Assembly (NCBI GenBank): GCA_963920575.1
Contig: OY986973.1
Location: 15,238,062 to 15,302,061, forward strand
From: Narthecium ossifragum
Lineage: Eukaryota; Streptophyta; Magnoliopsida; Dioscoreales; Nartheciaceae
Direction: 5' to 3'
DNA: 64,000 nucleotides
Position 1 is the stretch's first letter, and each line of letters begins with the position of its first letter. The position numbers and the translations under genes are program-made. A model generated the notes under the pieces. The model was given only the letters and a program-made list of their open reading frames with translations, did no database searches and was not told the DNA's origin. Below are positions 11,024-21,282 of the stretch, one piece after another.

Positions 11024-12575
11024 GATTTTACAATTGGTGCGGAAAAGAAAAGAGGGCGGCTTGGCCCCTGATCCTCTCATCATATCACAGAGGCGTGGCT
11101 CTATATGAGGCTTGTACTGCGGAGCAAGTCTGGGAGTGCTTTCCACTTATTTCAGATTCTATCTACAAAAGAAGGTCAACGGGGGATACTACATACAGTA
11201 GCTCTCACTGAGACTATCTACGAAAAAGGTGACGGTCGTCTTTCTTGGAGGCGGGTTCGACCGAAAGGAGCAGAACGAAATGCTTTGACGTTGTTCCCCG
11301 GTTGAGCACTCTCTTTTCTTTGTCCAATTCTGTCTGACCAACTCGCGAAGGGTGTTGAGGCCTGATCAGGTACGAAGTCCGTGCTTGAGTCCTCTTCCAT
11401 TCTCAGGCACGAAAGTTGCTGGCCAGCGCCAGCTTAACTCTTCGAGAGCCAGACCAGAAAGGAGTGGTGGTTGGTGGAGATTCGACAAGTCAATCAACAA
11501 TGTAGAAGGTCCAGTACAGTAGTACGGAGAAAAGTGAGATCTGGCTTCCGAGCGAGAACGAGAAAGAGGCAGATGATCGGTCTGCTACGCTACGTACGTT
11601 GACCTTGACTTGGCAGATTCATCCAATTGAACCACCACCTGGGACTGGTACTAGATAGTCCGACTCTTTTTCCTACCTGAAAGGATGATGATGATGACAG
11701 CTAGCTTCCCGACCATCCCTCCCGGTCTGTCTGGAGGCTGCTTTTATGAGTTCGATCTAGTCTGCTGGACTTTGACTAAGAATTACTCACCAGATAGCAC
11801 AACTTGCCTTCCCTCTCCTTTCTTTCTCCCCCAATTCATTCACCAGTGGAGTGGTCTCATTCCTGCCAGTAGTCCGTCTTGGAAAAGAGCCATCCGGCTA
11901 GTCAACAGCATAGGGAAAAAACGAAAGACGAGTCCAATCAGAGCGAGAAAGCGGACAAAGAATTTCTTGATTGATAGCTGTGTCAGACGGTAGTTCAAAA
12001 AGAGCTGTGGAAGGTTCTAAGCGGTAGACAGGTGGGGATAGCTGAAAAAGAAGCATACACGATCTTAAGCAAGCAAGAAAACGGGAAATAGGAAGAAATC
12101 GTCCGCCCTGCACCCACCCTCGAGTATATGATTCAACAGGAATCACACAAGGGTAGATTGATAGAAACCTCTGGTAAAATACCCACCAGTACCCGTAACC
12201 CAGCAGATAAAGTACATTACATAGTCCGTTTTAGGGATTGGCGACTTACCCATTCAGTGACTTTGGCACTGGATGTTCCCAAAATGGATCGGGTCGGGGG
12301 AATTAGAGAATAGACAGACGCATTCCAGCCTTCCTTCTCCTTTCCGGGCCTACCCGAAAGAGAATCCAGTACCTCTTGGTCGTGAATATCTGAATAGGGC
12401 GAACTGGCCTCCGTGGATATCTTTGCTTCGGAACAAAACAATTCGAATTAGGCTTGGTCAACTGGAATGTGTATTATCCATATGGGAGATCTTCCAATTG
12501 ATAAAATCCATCGACCTGAGACGAAGAGAAAGGTCTATCTATTTTCTTTAGTTATTCAGTTAAACCAATGATTCG
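11024..12575. other. Organelle-type sequence up to the nuclear junction
   Basis: No gene recognised. The open frames at 11685-11993 and 12273-12551 have no family resemblance I can name. The part 12,160-12,550 could be an unrecognised organelle gene piece, because it looks less random than its surroundings. Retrotransposon LTR sequence takes over immediately after 12,595. Confidence 0.4.
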
Positions 12576-12626
12576 TTACGGGTGCTTGGCAACCTATCCA
12601 CCAAGCTTACGGGTGCTTGGCAACCT
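12576..12626. repeat. 20-bp perfect direct repeat at the organelle/nuclear junction
   Basis: The 20-mer TTACGGGTGCTTGGCAACCT occurs at 12576-12595 and again at 12607-12626, 31 bp apart. The part between matches the SIRE-like LTR seen in the opposite orientation near 50.9 kb. The first copy therefore sits just at the edge of mitochondrial-type DNA and may be templated filler from end joining. Confidence 0.85.
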
Positions 12627-13380
12627 TACAATCTCTCCAATCTCACTATTGGATATTTCTCTCAATGTCTACTTCACACTTGAAGTAGTTTTACAAAGGT
12701 TTAGCTCACTAATAAAGAGAATAAAACTTGCTAGAATATTATCACAATATTTCCTTAGCTCCCTCTGAGTCCTTGGCAAGTTTGCTGGACTTTCTCTTAT
12801 ATAGCTGGGCCTCCAACCCCTCCAAATAGCCTCCCAACGGCTATTTCTTTCTCCTGTAACGGCTCTTTAACGGCTAGTTTCTGGGCTCACAGTCGACCGT
12901 CGCATCGTCCGTGACATCGTCCGCCAGCCTTTCTTGAGCCACGGTCGATCCACCAATCGACCGTCGCACCGCACGGTCGATCCGCCTATCGACCGTCACG
13001 CCTCACGGTCGACCGTCCCATCGACCGTGACATCGTCCGTCAGGCTCTGTTGCGAAAACCTCTTCCCAGGGTCGATGCACCGATCGACCGTCGCTCCTTT
13101 GAGCCAAGTCACATAGGCCACGGTCGATCGGTCCATCGACCGTCACACCTCACGGTCGACCGTCCCATCGACCGTGACATCGACCGTCGCCTATATTCCC
13201 ATTGTCAGCTTCCGCGGTCGATCCTTCCATCAACCGCCATATCCCACGGTCGATCCATGCATCGTCCGTCGCATCGACCGTCAGTACAAAACTAAATAAA
13301 TATGATTTAAATGCTTTCCAAATTAAGGGATAATAATATTAAATCATTGTTTTATCATCAAATATATATTGACATCATCA
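12596..13380 (-). mobile_element. Truncated SIRE-like Copia LTR
   Basis: The minus strand begins TGATGATGTCAATATAT at 13,380 and matches the LTR that starts TGATGGTGTCAATATG at 50,252 on the plus strand. The shared parts include the stretch with CAATGATTTAATATT and TCCCTTAATTTGGAAA, a TCGA palindrome array, the repeated phrase AACGGCT, a TATA box (CTATATAAG, minus strand of 12,796-12,804) and the downstream part with ACTTCAAG. The LTR 3' part is missing because the element is cut at the organelle junction. SIRE-type assignment rests on LTR style only; no coding part is attached. Confidence 0.7.
12885..13290. repeat. Array of ~22-bp CGGTCGAT...ATCGACCG hairpins upstream of TATA box
   Basis: The region holds a run of inverted repeats with 7-8-bp arms and 6-8-bp loops, such as CGGTCGAT-CCGCCT-ATCGACCG and CGGTCGAT-CGGTCC-ATCGACCG, and many single CGACCGT or CGGTCGA half-sites. 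Spacing is irregular. It lies about 85-490 bp upstream of the LTR TATA box, in the U3 promoter position. Confidence 0.9.
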
Positions 13381-13404
13381 AAACAATATCTGGGCTAACA
13401 ACGT

Positions 13405-14083
13405 GTCGGTCTTGGAACCACGAGCTAACCACTCGTACCAAAACTCCGGAGTGATAGTAGAAGGCGCCCATAACCCTTAACCATTAAGCCACGGTCGACC
13501 CGACAAATCGACCGCAGCACCACTGGCAGCGCAGCACGCTGCCCGGGTCGGGCCTACAACCCACCCTGGACTCGAGCCACCCAGGCCCTCCGCACAGGGC
13601 CAACCACGGTGACCCCAGGGGGTGACGCTGGCCCTGCCTGCAGCCTGGCCCGCAGCCTGGGCACCCAGCCCATCTGGCCCGCAACCAAGGCCTGCAGCAA
13701 CACAGCAACCAACAATCTCCCCCCCAGCGACACCACCGGGGTTTGAACCCGCAACCTCGCTCTGATACCACGTGTCGGTCTTGGAACCACGAGCTAACCA
13801 ATCGTACCAAAACTCCGGAGTGATAGTAGAAGGCGCCCATAACCCTTAACCATTAAGCCACGGTCGACCCGACAAATCGACCGCAGCACCACTGGCAGCG
13901 CAACACGCTGCCCGGGTCGGGCCTACAACCCACCCTGCACTCGAGCCACCCAGGCCCTCCGCACAGGGCCAACCACGGTGACCCCAGGGGGTGACGCTGG
14001 CCCTACCTGCAGCCTGGCCCGCAGCCTGTGCACCCAGCCCATCTGGCCCACAACCAAGGCCTGCAGCACCACAGCAACCAACA
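13405..14083 (-). mobile_element. TRIM element (terminal-repeat retrotransposon in miniature), copy 2
   Basis: Two ~310-bp direct repeats (13405-13714 and 13773-14083) flank only 58 bp (13715-13772). On the minus strand the LTR runs from TGTTGGTTGC to GACCGACA. The 58-bp internal part reads TGGTATCAGAGC, a primer-binding site complementary to the 3' end of initiator tRNA-Met, then a T-arm-like GGTTCAAACCCC segment and the polypurine tract GGGGGGGAGAT. There is no coding capacity. The two LTRs are nearly identical. I find no matching 5-bp target duplication (CAACG left, GGATG right), so one flank may have been rearranged. Confidence 0.88.
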
Positions 14084-14177
14084 GGATGGACTCGACTGTG
14101 TGTGAGCCAATTTGGGTTTGGTGCGTGCGGATTCAGCCCGGGGACTTTTGCAAATGTAGTCGACTTAGCCTTAGCTA

Positions 14178-14548
14178 AAATCGATGTCAACAGGCATCAC
14201 CTTCAAGAACGCGTGATCACCCTCTACGAACTCCAATGGTCGACGTCGTCGAACGGCATAGCACTTCTATCTACTCTGCGCTGTCAACCTTTGCCTGATC
14301 TACATAATATTGTCCGAAATCTCCTCAACTAGGTCTGGTCCGAGGTGGGAAGCTCTACCGTCCTCTGTCCAACACTCTAGGGAACGACATGGTCTCCCAT
14401 ACAACGACTCGTAAGGCACCATCCCGACACGAGACTGGTAGTTGTTGCTATAGGTAGTGATGGCAATCCAACTCGTATATAAAAAATCGCTCAACATTTG
14501 TTCGGTCATGAGCTCGCTAACTACTCGCTCGATCCCAACTCGATTCAT
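14178..14548 (-). pseudogene. Tekay/Del chromovirus integrase C-terminal fragment
   Basis: The minus strand reads the integrase C-terminal half of a Tekay/Del-like Ty3/gypsy chromovirus: YSNNYQSRVGMVPYESLYGR, PCRSLECW, LGPDLVEE, then after stop codons IRQRLTAQ, RRRRPLEFVEGDHAFLK. Two or more in-frame stops show it is dead. It has no LTRs of its own and abuts F3 copy 1 LTR sequence on the right, so it is a scrap trapped between other elements. Confidence 0.8.
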
Positions 14549-14589
14549 TTAGAGCTGATAACTATCTAGGTTGAGCTGATAACTGCTCG

Positions 14590-14844
14590 CTCGATACCAT
14601 CTTCTAGCAGTTCTCAAAATTTCAGGAATTTAGGAATTCTCTGGATATTTTGGCTAATTCTTTTCAAACTGACAGTGAAGTCACATATTTTCATCAAATA
14701 TAGGCATATTAACCTTTTTTCTACATTTTCTATTTTGAATATTCACTAAACCTGAAATCAACTAACAAACTATCAAATACAAACACTCTTAGGCTAACAA
14801 AGAAAAATTAAAGGGTTTAATTATGAATATTTAGTGACTAATCA
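14590..14844 (-). mobile_element. F3 copy 1 (Athila-like), truncated 3' LTR
   Basis: This piece matches the start of the full F3 LTR at 45,495-46,939, including AAACCTGAAATCAACTAAC and CAAATACAAACACTCTT. On the minus strand it begins TGATTAGTCACTAAATATTC. A short purine stretch (AAGTTGAGGGTG) directly precedes it on the element sense strand as polypurine tract. Only about 250 bp remain; the rest is lost at the join to the Tekay scrap. Confidence 0.75.
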
Positions 14845-16251
14845 CACCCTCAACTTACACTTTGCTAGTTCTCGAGTAAAGAAAAGATAAAAAGAAAGCA
14901 GTAGATCTAACTAGCCACTTTCGTGGGTCTCACGAAGCCTTTAATTCATTGGGTTACCCCAGTGGAGAAGTTATAGTCTCCTGAGGGTTTTCAGGGATGA
15001 TATCCACAAACTTCTATACATTCTCTTGAATATGCCATTAGAAATTAATCATAATACTCATTAACTCTAATGAATGAAATAGAAATACTATCAATGAATA
15101 AATCCTTCAACTCATAGTTGCATAGAAATTTAGTAAGTCAAAACATGCCATAATATATTTCCAACACTTTAACATATTTAATCCTGATTAAACATAACTT
15201 AAACACTCATGTGTGTGAATGGACTTCCACATGTTTTAGAGCATCAATTATATCTAAACATTTCAACTATTTAAGATCACAATCCTACACAAGCACATAT
15301 TTTCCACTTATCACATAACAATCTATGTTTTTATTTCTTATCTTTTTTTTTCATTACATGTGCAATGTTATGACCTATTAAGCTCTCTTCAAGGTCTATG
15401 TAACGAGGTTCAAGTCAGTGACTCCCAAACCATACAGTTTTAGGGCACTGGATGTAGAACACCATTCAGACTCTAATGCTCAAACAATGAAGTTTATAAA
15501 TTATAACTAGTCATCATTTTTTTAAAGAATTTCAACTGTTTTACGCGAATAAAAATCTTGTTAGGCACATTGTCCGGTTACTAAGTTGAAAATCCATTTT
15601 TTTTATATTCAGATAATTGCATGTTTTCATGTATTTTCTTTGACATGACATATAATTGAAAATTTATTATAGTATCATGCTTAGAATTTAATCTCAACTC
15701 CTTAACATGTGAAAGTGAACATGTGCGTTGGGATATGTTAAGTTAGCATTATTTTATACTAAAAATATTAAAGTATAGAAATAATGTCATGTATAGCAAA
15801 ACTTTACTATCCCTTATATGATATACAAGTATCGGAACATTTCAGAAGATAAATTTCTAAAACATGCATGTTTCTCAAATCATATCATAATTTCATTATT
15901 TCGACATAATTCAAGGGATGTATAATATTTGATTATCTAAAAATAAATAAACATTCAATTCCTGGAATTCTACCCCGCGACTTAAATGTAATTATCCCCA
16001 AGTACACTAAGTCATAAAATAAAGCAAATAATAACATGGTAGAAATAACCATAATGTCGTGGCATAAATAATCGTCTCAAGTATTATGATCATCACACCG
16101 CCCACCATAAGGATACATCTTCATTGAAGAAATTCATGTCTTTAGAAGAATTTGAAAATAATAAAGCAATAAAATCATCGTGACATATGAGAGACATATA
16201 ATAAGAAATCAAAATAACCCCTTGATAGATATATCATTGATATGAATAAAT
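14845..16251 (-). mobile_element. F3 copy 1, 3' untranslated internal region (left part)
   Basis: AT-rich non-coding internal sequence of the Athila-like F3 family, colinear with 46,940-48,230 of copy 3 and 26,790-27,000 of copy 2 (shared phrase CAAGGGATGTATAATA). It has no coding capacity. It continues at 21,283 on the far side of the Mutator-like insertion. Confidence 0.75.
16243..16251 (+). repeat. Left 9-bp target site duplication of the Mutator-like element
   Basis: TGAATAAAT here corresponds to TGAATAATA at 21,274-21,282 (7 of 9 identical). Nine bases is the usual duplication length for Mutator-like elements. Confidence 0.7.
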
Positions 16252-18330
16252 GTATTATTTTCTTTTTAAATCAACTTGTCTTTCGATTTATCAATCGAGG
16301 GACACTTTTGTGTTTCTTTACAAAGCAGGCCAAATCCATAAATTTGGGATCAAAATACCCCTCCTCAACTGTCTCTCATCATTTAATGCCACCTGACACA
16401 AATAAGAGAGAGAAAGGAGAGAGATATCTCTCTACATTAAGATGTGACTGTTGGTTGTGGGCCCTGCAGGCCTTGGTTGTGGGCCTGTCGTGTGGGATGT
16501 AGAGGCCCAGGACATGGTCGCGGACCAGGCTGCAAGCTCAGGCAACAACCCCCTGTGTTCGACCCTGTCGTGTGGGATATAGAGGCCCAGGACAGGGTGG
16601 GTTGTAGGCCCGACCCGGGCAGCGTGTCTGCGCTGCCAGTGGTGCTGGCGATCGATTCGTCGGGTCGACCACGGCTCTACGGTAAAGGTAATATGGGCCC
16701 CCCTACTATCACTCCGGAGTTTTGGTACTAGTGGCTAGCTCGTGGATCCTTGACCGACATTTGGTATCAGAGCGAGGTTGCAGGTTCAAACCCCAGTGGT
16801 GCTGTTGGGGGGGAGATTGTTGGCCGTGGGCGCTGCAGGCCTTGGTTGCGGGCCTGTCATGTGGGATGTAGAGGCCAGGACATGGTTGCGGACCAGGCTG
16901 TAAGCCCAGGCAGCAGCCCCATGTGTTTGGCCCTGTCGTGTGGGATGTAGAGGCCCAGGACATGGTGGGTTGTAGGCTCGACCCGGGCAGCGTGTCTGCG
17001 CTGCCAGTGGTGTTGGCGGTCGATTCTTCGGGTCAACCGCGGCTCTATGGTAAAGGTAATATGGCCCCCGCCCTACTATCACTCCGGAGTTTTGGTACGA
17101 GTGGTTAGCTCATGGATCCTTGACCGACAGTGGCATCGTCCATCTTCTTCTCTCTATCCCTGTTGATGATATCACTCTATCTCCCTCCACACACACACAC
17201 TCTCTGTTACATTGGTTGTCGTCGTATTGTAATATAGAGTCCGAGGTTGTGGTCGACTCGGCGTCCGGTAGGAGAGAGGCGGTCATCGTCATCGTCACCT
17301 ATTAGAGAGAGGGAAGGAGGCTACGGGAAGAGAGAGGAAGAAAACAATTGTTAAGAAAGAGAGAGAGCGAGGGAGGAAGAGAGTGGGAGAGAGGCGAGGG
17401 AGAGAGAGTAGTGGGATTCCATTTTTTTATATATAAATTCCTTCATTTTTTGACGAAATACTTCCATATTTCGAAGACTTCCTTCATTATTTTTTTTATT
17501 GTTCTTCTTTGTGTAATAAAGAGAGGGAAGGAGGCTGCGGGAAGATGAAGGAAGGAGGAAATTGTTAAGGAAGAGAGAGAGCGAGGGACGAAGAGAGTGA
17601 GAGAGAGTGGGAGAGAGTGAGGAATCCTTCAATTTTTAAGTGAGGAATCCTTCAATTTTTAAGTGATGAATCATTCAATTTTTAAGTGAGGAATTCCTCA
17701 ATTTGAAATGGATACTTCAAGGAAGAGGATAGAGGGAGGTTGGGTGGAGAGAGGGAAGTTGGAGAGAGAACGAGGAACTGAGAGAGAGATTGGGTGGAGA
17801 GAGGAGGTTGGACAGAGAACGAGGAAGTGAGAGAGAGATCAGGTGGAGAGAGGGAGGTCGAAGAGAGAGAGGTCGGGTGGAGAGAGAGGGAGGTTGGAGA
17901 GAGAACGAGGAAGTAAGAGACAGATCGGATTGAGAGAGGAAGATCGCTTGGCGAGAGAATGAGGAAGTGAGAGAGATCGGGTGGAGAGAGGGAGGTCGGA
18001 TAGAGAGAGAAAACAACTGTCATATCCATTTAATGCATATGACAATTGCTTTCTCTCTCTCTCCACTATCGTAAATAACTAAGGAATCCTCATAAATAAC
18101 TATGGAATCCTCACAAATAATTAAGGAATCCTTGTAAATAACTAAGGAAACCTCATAAATAACTAATGAATCATTATACATTTGAAGTATTTAGTCCCTT
18201 CTATTAGCTAAATTTTGAAAGGCTTCGAGCGATAACTCTCTCTGCCGCCACTCTCTCTCTCTCCCTCCACTCTCGCCATCCACTCTCTCTCACTATCTCC
18301 ACCCGATCTCTCTCTCCACTCTCGCCCCCT
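16252..18330 (+). repeat. Left terminal inverted repeat of the Mutator-like element (contains TRIM copy 1)
   Basis: Matches 20,040-21,273 in reverse complement, apart from the inserted TRIM. It includes CT/GA-rich tracts and TTCAATTTTTAAGTGA repeats near 17.6-17.7 kb. The inner boundary is approximate because both arms fade into GA/CT microsatellite. Confidence 0.8.
16449..17129 (+). mobile_element. TRIM element, copy 1, inside the left TIR
   Basis: 5' LTR 16449-16759 (311 bp), internal 16760-16817 (58 bp), 3' LTR 16818-17129 (312 bp). LTRs run TGTTGG...CCGACA. The internal part has the primer-binding site TGGTATCAGAGC (16762-16773, initiator tRNA-Met) and the polypurine tract GGGGGGGAGAT ending just before the 3' LTR. 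Target duplication is GTGAC (16444-16448) versus GTGGC (17130-17134). The empty site is present in the opposite TIR at 21,075-21,079 as GTCAC (inverted), which proves insertion after the TIRs formed. Sister copy of the TRIM at 13,405-14,083. Confidence 0.93.
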
Positions 18331-18753
18331 CCCTCTCTCACTCTCTTCTGCCCCCCCTCTCTCTCCCTTCCTCTCCAGCCGATCTCTCTCTCCCTCCATC
18401 CACTCTCTCCTCTCTCCTTTCCCACTCTCTCTCCATCCTCATCTCTTCCATCCGAGCGTCTCTAGGTCATCCTCGGCCACCCCTCTACCGTTCCAAGCTC
18501 GTCCCCCGCCTTCCTAGCCAGCCCCTGGTCTCGAGCGTCCCCCGCCTACCAAGCCATCTCCGTGCCCTGGTCTATCTCTCTCTCTCTCTCTCTCTCCCCC
18601 TTCCCCTCTGGCTCCAACTCCCTTCTTCTCCGGCTCCTCCTCCCCCCCTCTCTCCTCCCTCTTCCTCTGTTTCTCCGCTCTCCCTTTCTCTCCTCCGTCC
18701 TCCTCTGTTTCTCTCTCTCTCTCTCCGCTCCCTCTTCCTCTGGCATCTCTCCT

Positions 18754-18906
18754 TGCCGTCACCATCTCCATTAGGTTCGCTGTCACCACCACCCGCCTCC
18801 CCCCGCAGCCGTGAAACGCCCGCCAACTCTCCTTCCGCACGTCTGCGGCGTAGTGTGGTGGGAGCACCGCCCCGGCCGCGAGCTCCACGTCGCGGATGCG
18901 GATCCC
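18754..18906 (-). pseudogene. Captured GPAT fragment, N-terminal phosphatase-like (HAD) region
   Basis: Fifty-one codons on the minus strand read as part of the N-terminal domain of a plant GPAT4/6/8-type glycerol-3-phosphate acyltransferase: RDVELAAGAVLPPHYAADVR, ESWRAFHGCGGRRVVVTAN. This matches the family pattern of DVE, ARAVLP, ADV, SWRVF and VVVTA followed by the region leading into the acyltransferase. These enzymes build cutin and suberin precursors at the endoplasmic reticulum. The piece is open but has no start or stop of its own. It is downstream, on the sense strand, of the acyltransferase piece at 19,008-19,172, which is the reverse of gene order. Confidence 0.75.
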
Positions 18907-19007
18907 ATCGGGCTCCGTCGACTCCTCTTCTCCGGCTCCGGCTCCTCCTCCCCTCTGGCTCCGGCTTCTCCTCCCCTCTTCTCCGTCTTCTCCTCCCGGC
19001 TCCTCCT

Positions 19008-19172
19008 CTATTTCTCGGTGAGCCGGGAGATGGAGTAGGTGACGGCGGGGACCTGGCGGCCCAGGACCATGGAGAGGACCACTGGGTCCATAAGGGTGCG
19101 ATGAGTGCAAACGAAGAGAACGCCACCGTGAGACCCTGAGGGCACCGGCAGGGGATGGCCATGCACGATGAT
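19008..19172 (-). pseudogene. Captured GPAT fragment, acyltransferase block I (HRTLMD)
   Basis: The minus-strand frame from 19,172 to the stop at 19,008-19,010 reads IIVHGHPLP, then [18 protein letters not shown], then [16 protein letters not shown]. It contains the HX4D acyltransferase motif as HRTLMD, in the form typical of plant GPATs of the cutin/suberin group. After SRLTE, where the family continues with a short spacer to its next block, the sequence turns into GA-rich filler with a stop. An in-frame stop also lies just upstream. It is therefore an exon piece trapped in the transposon. GC content is much higher than in the surrounding retrotransposons. Confidence 0.88.
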
Positions 19173-20039
19173 CTAGCCGCCAAGGGGGCCTATGGTGTTA
19201 CTGCATGAGCTGCATGGCTGACCTCAAGGAATCCTTACAAATTTGATGGGTCAGCCTCGAGAGGTCCTCCTCGGCCTCGACCTCGAGGAATCCTTATTAA
19301 TGCATGCATATGATGATGCATTTAATGCATATGACATGGAGAGAGGGAGGGAGGGAGAGAGAGAGAGGGGGGCGAGAGTTGAGGGCGAGAGAGAGCGAGG
19401 GGCGATGGATAGAGAAAATCAGGTGGAGAGAGAGAAAGATGGGTTGAGAGAGAGAAAGATAAAGTTATTTGTGACAATTCCTTAGTTATTTACAAGGCTT
19501 CCTTAGTTATTTATGAACATTCCTTAGTTATTTATGAGGATTCCTTAGTTATTTGTGACCTCACTCTCTCTCTCCCCGACCTCTCTCTCTCTCTCCCACT
19601 GGCCTCGCTTTTTGTCTCCCCCGACCTCGCTCTCTCTCTCTCCCCCGACCTCATTTTCTCTCTCCCCCCGACCTCGCTTTCTCTCTCCCATGACCTCTCT
19701 CTCTCTCTCTCTCCCCCCGACCACCCTGGCATTGGCGCCGGAGACGAGGTCGAAGGCTGAGCGGGGCGGTGGCGGCTCCCTGACCTCTCTCTCTCTCTCT
19801 CCCCCCCGACCTCGCTTTCTCTCTCCCCTGGTGGGCGTGGGGGTCATTGTGGGCGGGGCAGAGGCGACGAAGTGAGAGAGGTCGGGGGGAGAGAGAGGCC
19901 AGCGGGAGAGAGAGAGAGAGAGGTGGGGGGGAGAGAGAGAGAGAGGTGGAGGAGAGAGGGTGGAAGGAATGGAGAGAGAGAGAGCGGGGGCGAGAGTGGA
20001 GAGACAGAGAGTGTGTGTGTGGAAGTGTGTGGATGGAGA

Positions 20040-21273
20040 GAGAGATGGGGTGGAGATAGTGAGAGAGTGGATGGCGAGAGTGGAGGGTGAGAGAGAGAAA
20101 GTGGCTGCCGTGGATTTCTTGAACCCTTTCAATTTTTAGCTAATAGAAGGGACTAAATATTTCAAATTTACAAAGATTCCTTAATTATTTGTGAGGATTC
20201 CTTAGTTATTTGTGAGAGTGGAGAAAGAGTGAGTGAATGGAGAGAGAGAAAGAACCTGTCATATGCATTAAATGGATATGACAGTTGCTTTCTCTTTCTC
20301 CATCCACTCTCTCTCTCCACCTGATCTCTCTCTCACTTCCTCGTTCTCTCTCCACACAATCTTCCTCTCTCCACCCGATCTCTCTCTTACTTCCTCGTCC
20401 TCTCTCCAACCTCCCTCTCTCTACCTGATCTCTCTCTCACTTCCTCATTCTCTCTCCAACCTCCTCTCTCCACCCGATCTCTCTCTCACTTATTCGTTCT
20501 CTCTCCAATCTACCTCTCTCCACCCAACCTCTCTCTCTCCTCTTCCTTGAAGTATCCATTACAAATTGAAGAATTTCTCACTTAAAAATTGAAGAATTCC
20601 TCACTTAAAAATTGAAGGATTTCTCACTTAAAATTTGAAGGATTCCTCACTTTCTCCCACTCTCTTCCTCCCTCGCTCTCTCTCTCTTCTTTAACAATTT
20701 CCTTCCGTCATCTTCCCGCGGCCTCATTCCCTCTCTTTATTACACAAAGATGAAGAATAAAGAAAATAATGAAGGAATTGATATTAAAAAAAATGGAATT
20801 CCTCCACTCTCTCCCACTCTCTTCCTCCCTCGCTCTCTCTCCTCCTTAACAATTTCTTCCTTCCTCCCTCTTCCTGCAGCCCCCTTCCCTCTCTCTAATA
20901 GGTGACTGTGATGGCGACGGCGACGACCACCTCTCTCCCACTGGACACCTAGTCGACGGCAATCTCGGGCTCTATATTACAAGACGGTGACAACCACCGT
21001 AAGAGAGAGAGAGTGCGTGTGGAGGGAGATAGAGTGATATCAACGATGAGGAGAGAGAGAAGAAGATGGACGATGTCACATCTTAATGTAGAGAGATATG
21101 TCTCTCCTTTCTCTCTCTTACTTGTGTCAGGTGGCATTAAATGATGAGAGAGAGAGTTGACGAGGGGTATTTTGGTCTCGACTTTATGGATTTGGCATGC
21201 TTTGTAAAGAAACACAAAAGTGTCCCTCGATTGATAAATCGAAAGACAAGTGGATTTAAAAAGAAAATAATAC
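20040..21273 (-). repeat. Right terminal inverted repeat of the Mutator-like element
   Basis: Reverse complement of the left TIR without the TRIM. It preserves the pre-insertion TRIM target site near 21,075. The outer end at 21,273 abuts the 9-bp duplication at 21,274-21,282. Confidence 0.8.
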
Positions 21274-21282
21274 TGAATAATA

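Larger units (their letters stand above)
17330..20560. repeat. GA/CT-rich microsatellite tracts within the Mutator-like element
   Basis: Long, imperfect (GA)n and (CT)n runs occur at 17.3-17.6, 17.7-18.1, 18.2-18.75, 19.3-19.45, 19.55-20.1 and 20.2-20.56 kb. They account for the many apparent Arg-Glu and Ser-Leu open frames on both strands; none of those frames is a gene. Confidence 0.85.
16252..21273. mobile_element. Pack-MULE-like element with long TIRs and captured GPAT fragments
   Basis: A 5,022-bp element inserted into F3 copy 1. Left end GTATTATTTTCTTTTTAAAT is matched inverted at the right end. The inverted repeats extend more than 1 kb inward: roughly 16,252-18,330 including a 681-bp TRIM, and about 20,040-21,273. 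Shared TIR phrases include the stretch with TCAATCGAGGGACACTTTTG, the words TAATGCCACCTGACAC and a series of AAGGAATCCT-like repeats. The centre (18.4-19.3 kb) is GC-rich and carries two GPAT gene pieces. No transposase is visible, so the element is non-autonomous. Long TIRs, 9-bp target duplications and gene fragments fit a Pack-MULE. A foldback element is the alternative. Confidence 0.85.

Noticed and set aside
12273..12551. Frame ending LGQLECVLSIWEIFQL as an organelle gene
   Set aside because: It looks non-random but I could not match it to any mitochondrial or plastid gene, so it is left as unassigned.
12885..13290. Repeat array resembling a CRISPR
   Set aside because: Repeats are palindromic, variable and irregularly spaced, spacers are only 6-30 bp, there are no cas genes, and the genome is a plant.
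13405..14083. Possible Cassandra TRIM (5S rRNA-bearing)
   Set aside because: No 5S internal promoter or 5S-like stretch was seen in the LTRs.
13484..14332. Open frames of 66-118 codons over the TRIM and Tekay scrap
   Set aside because: They are GC-rich LTR translations; the repeated WLESR/GLRG-like words simply follow the duplicated LTR.
17351..20550. Numerous long open frames rich in Arg/Glu or Ser/Leu/Pro on both strands
   Set aside because: They are all translations of (GA)n/(CT)n tracts within the Mutator-like element and overlap each other on both strands.
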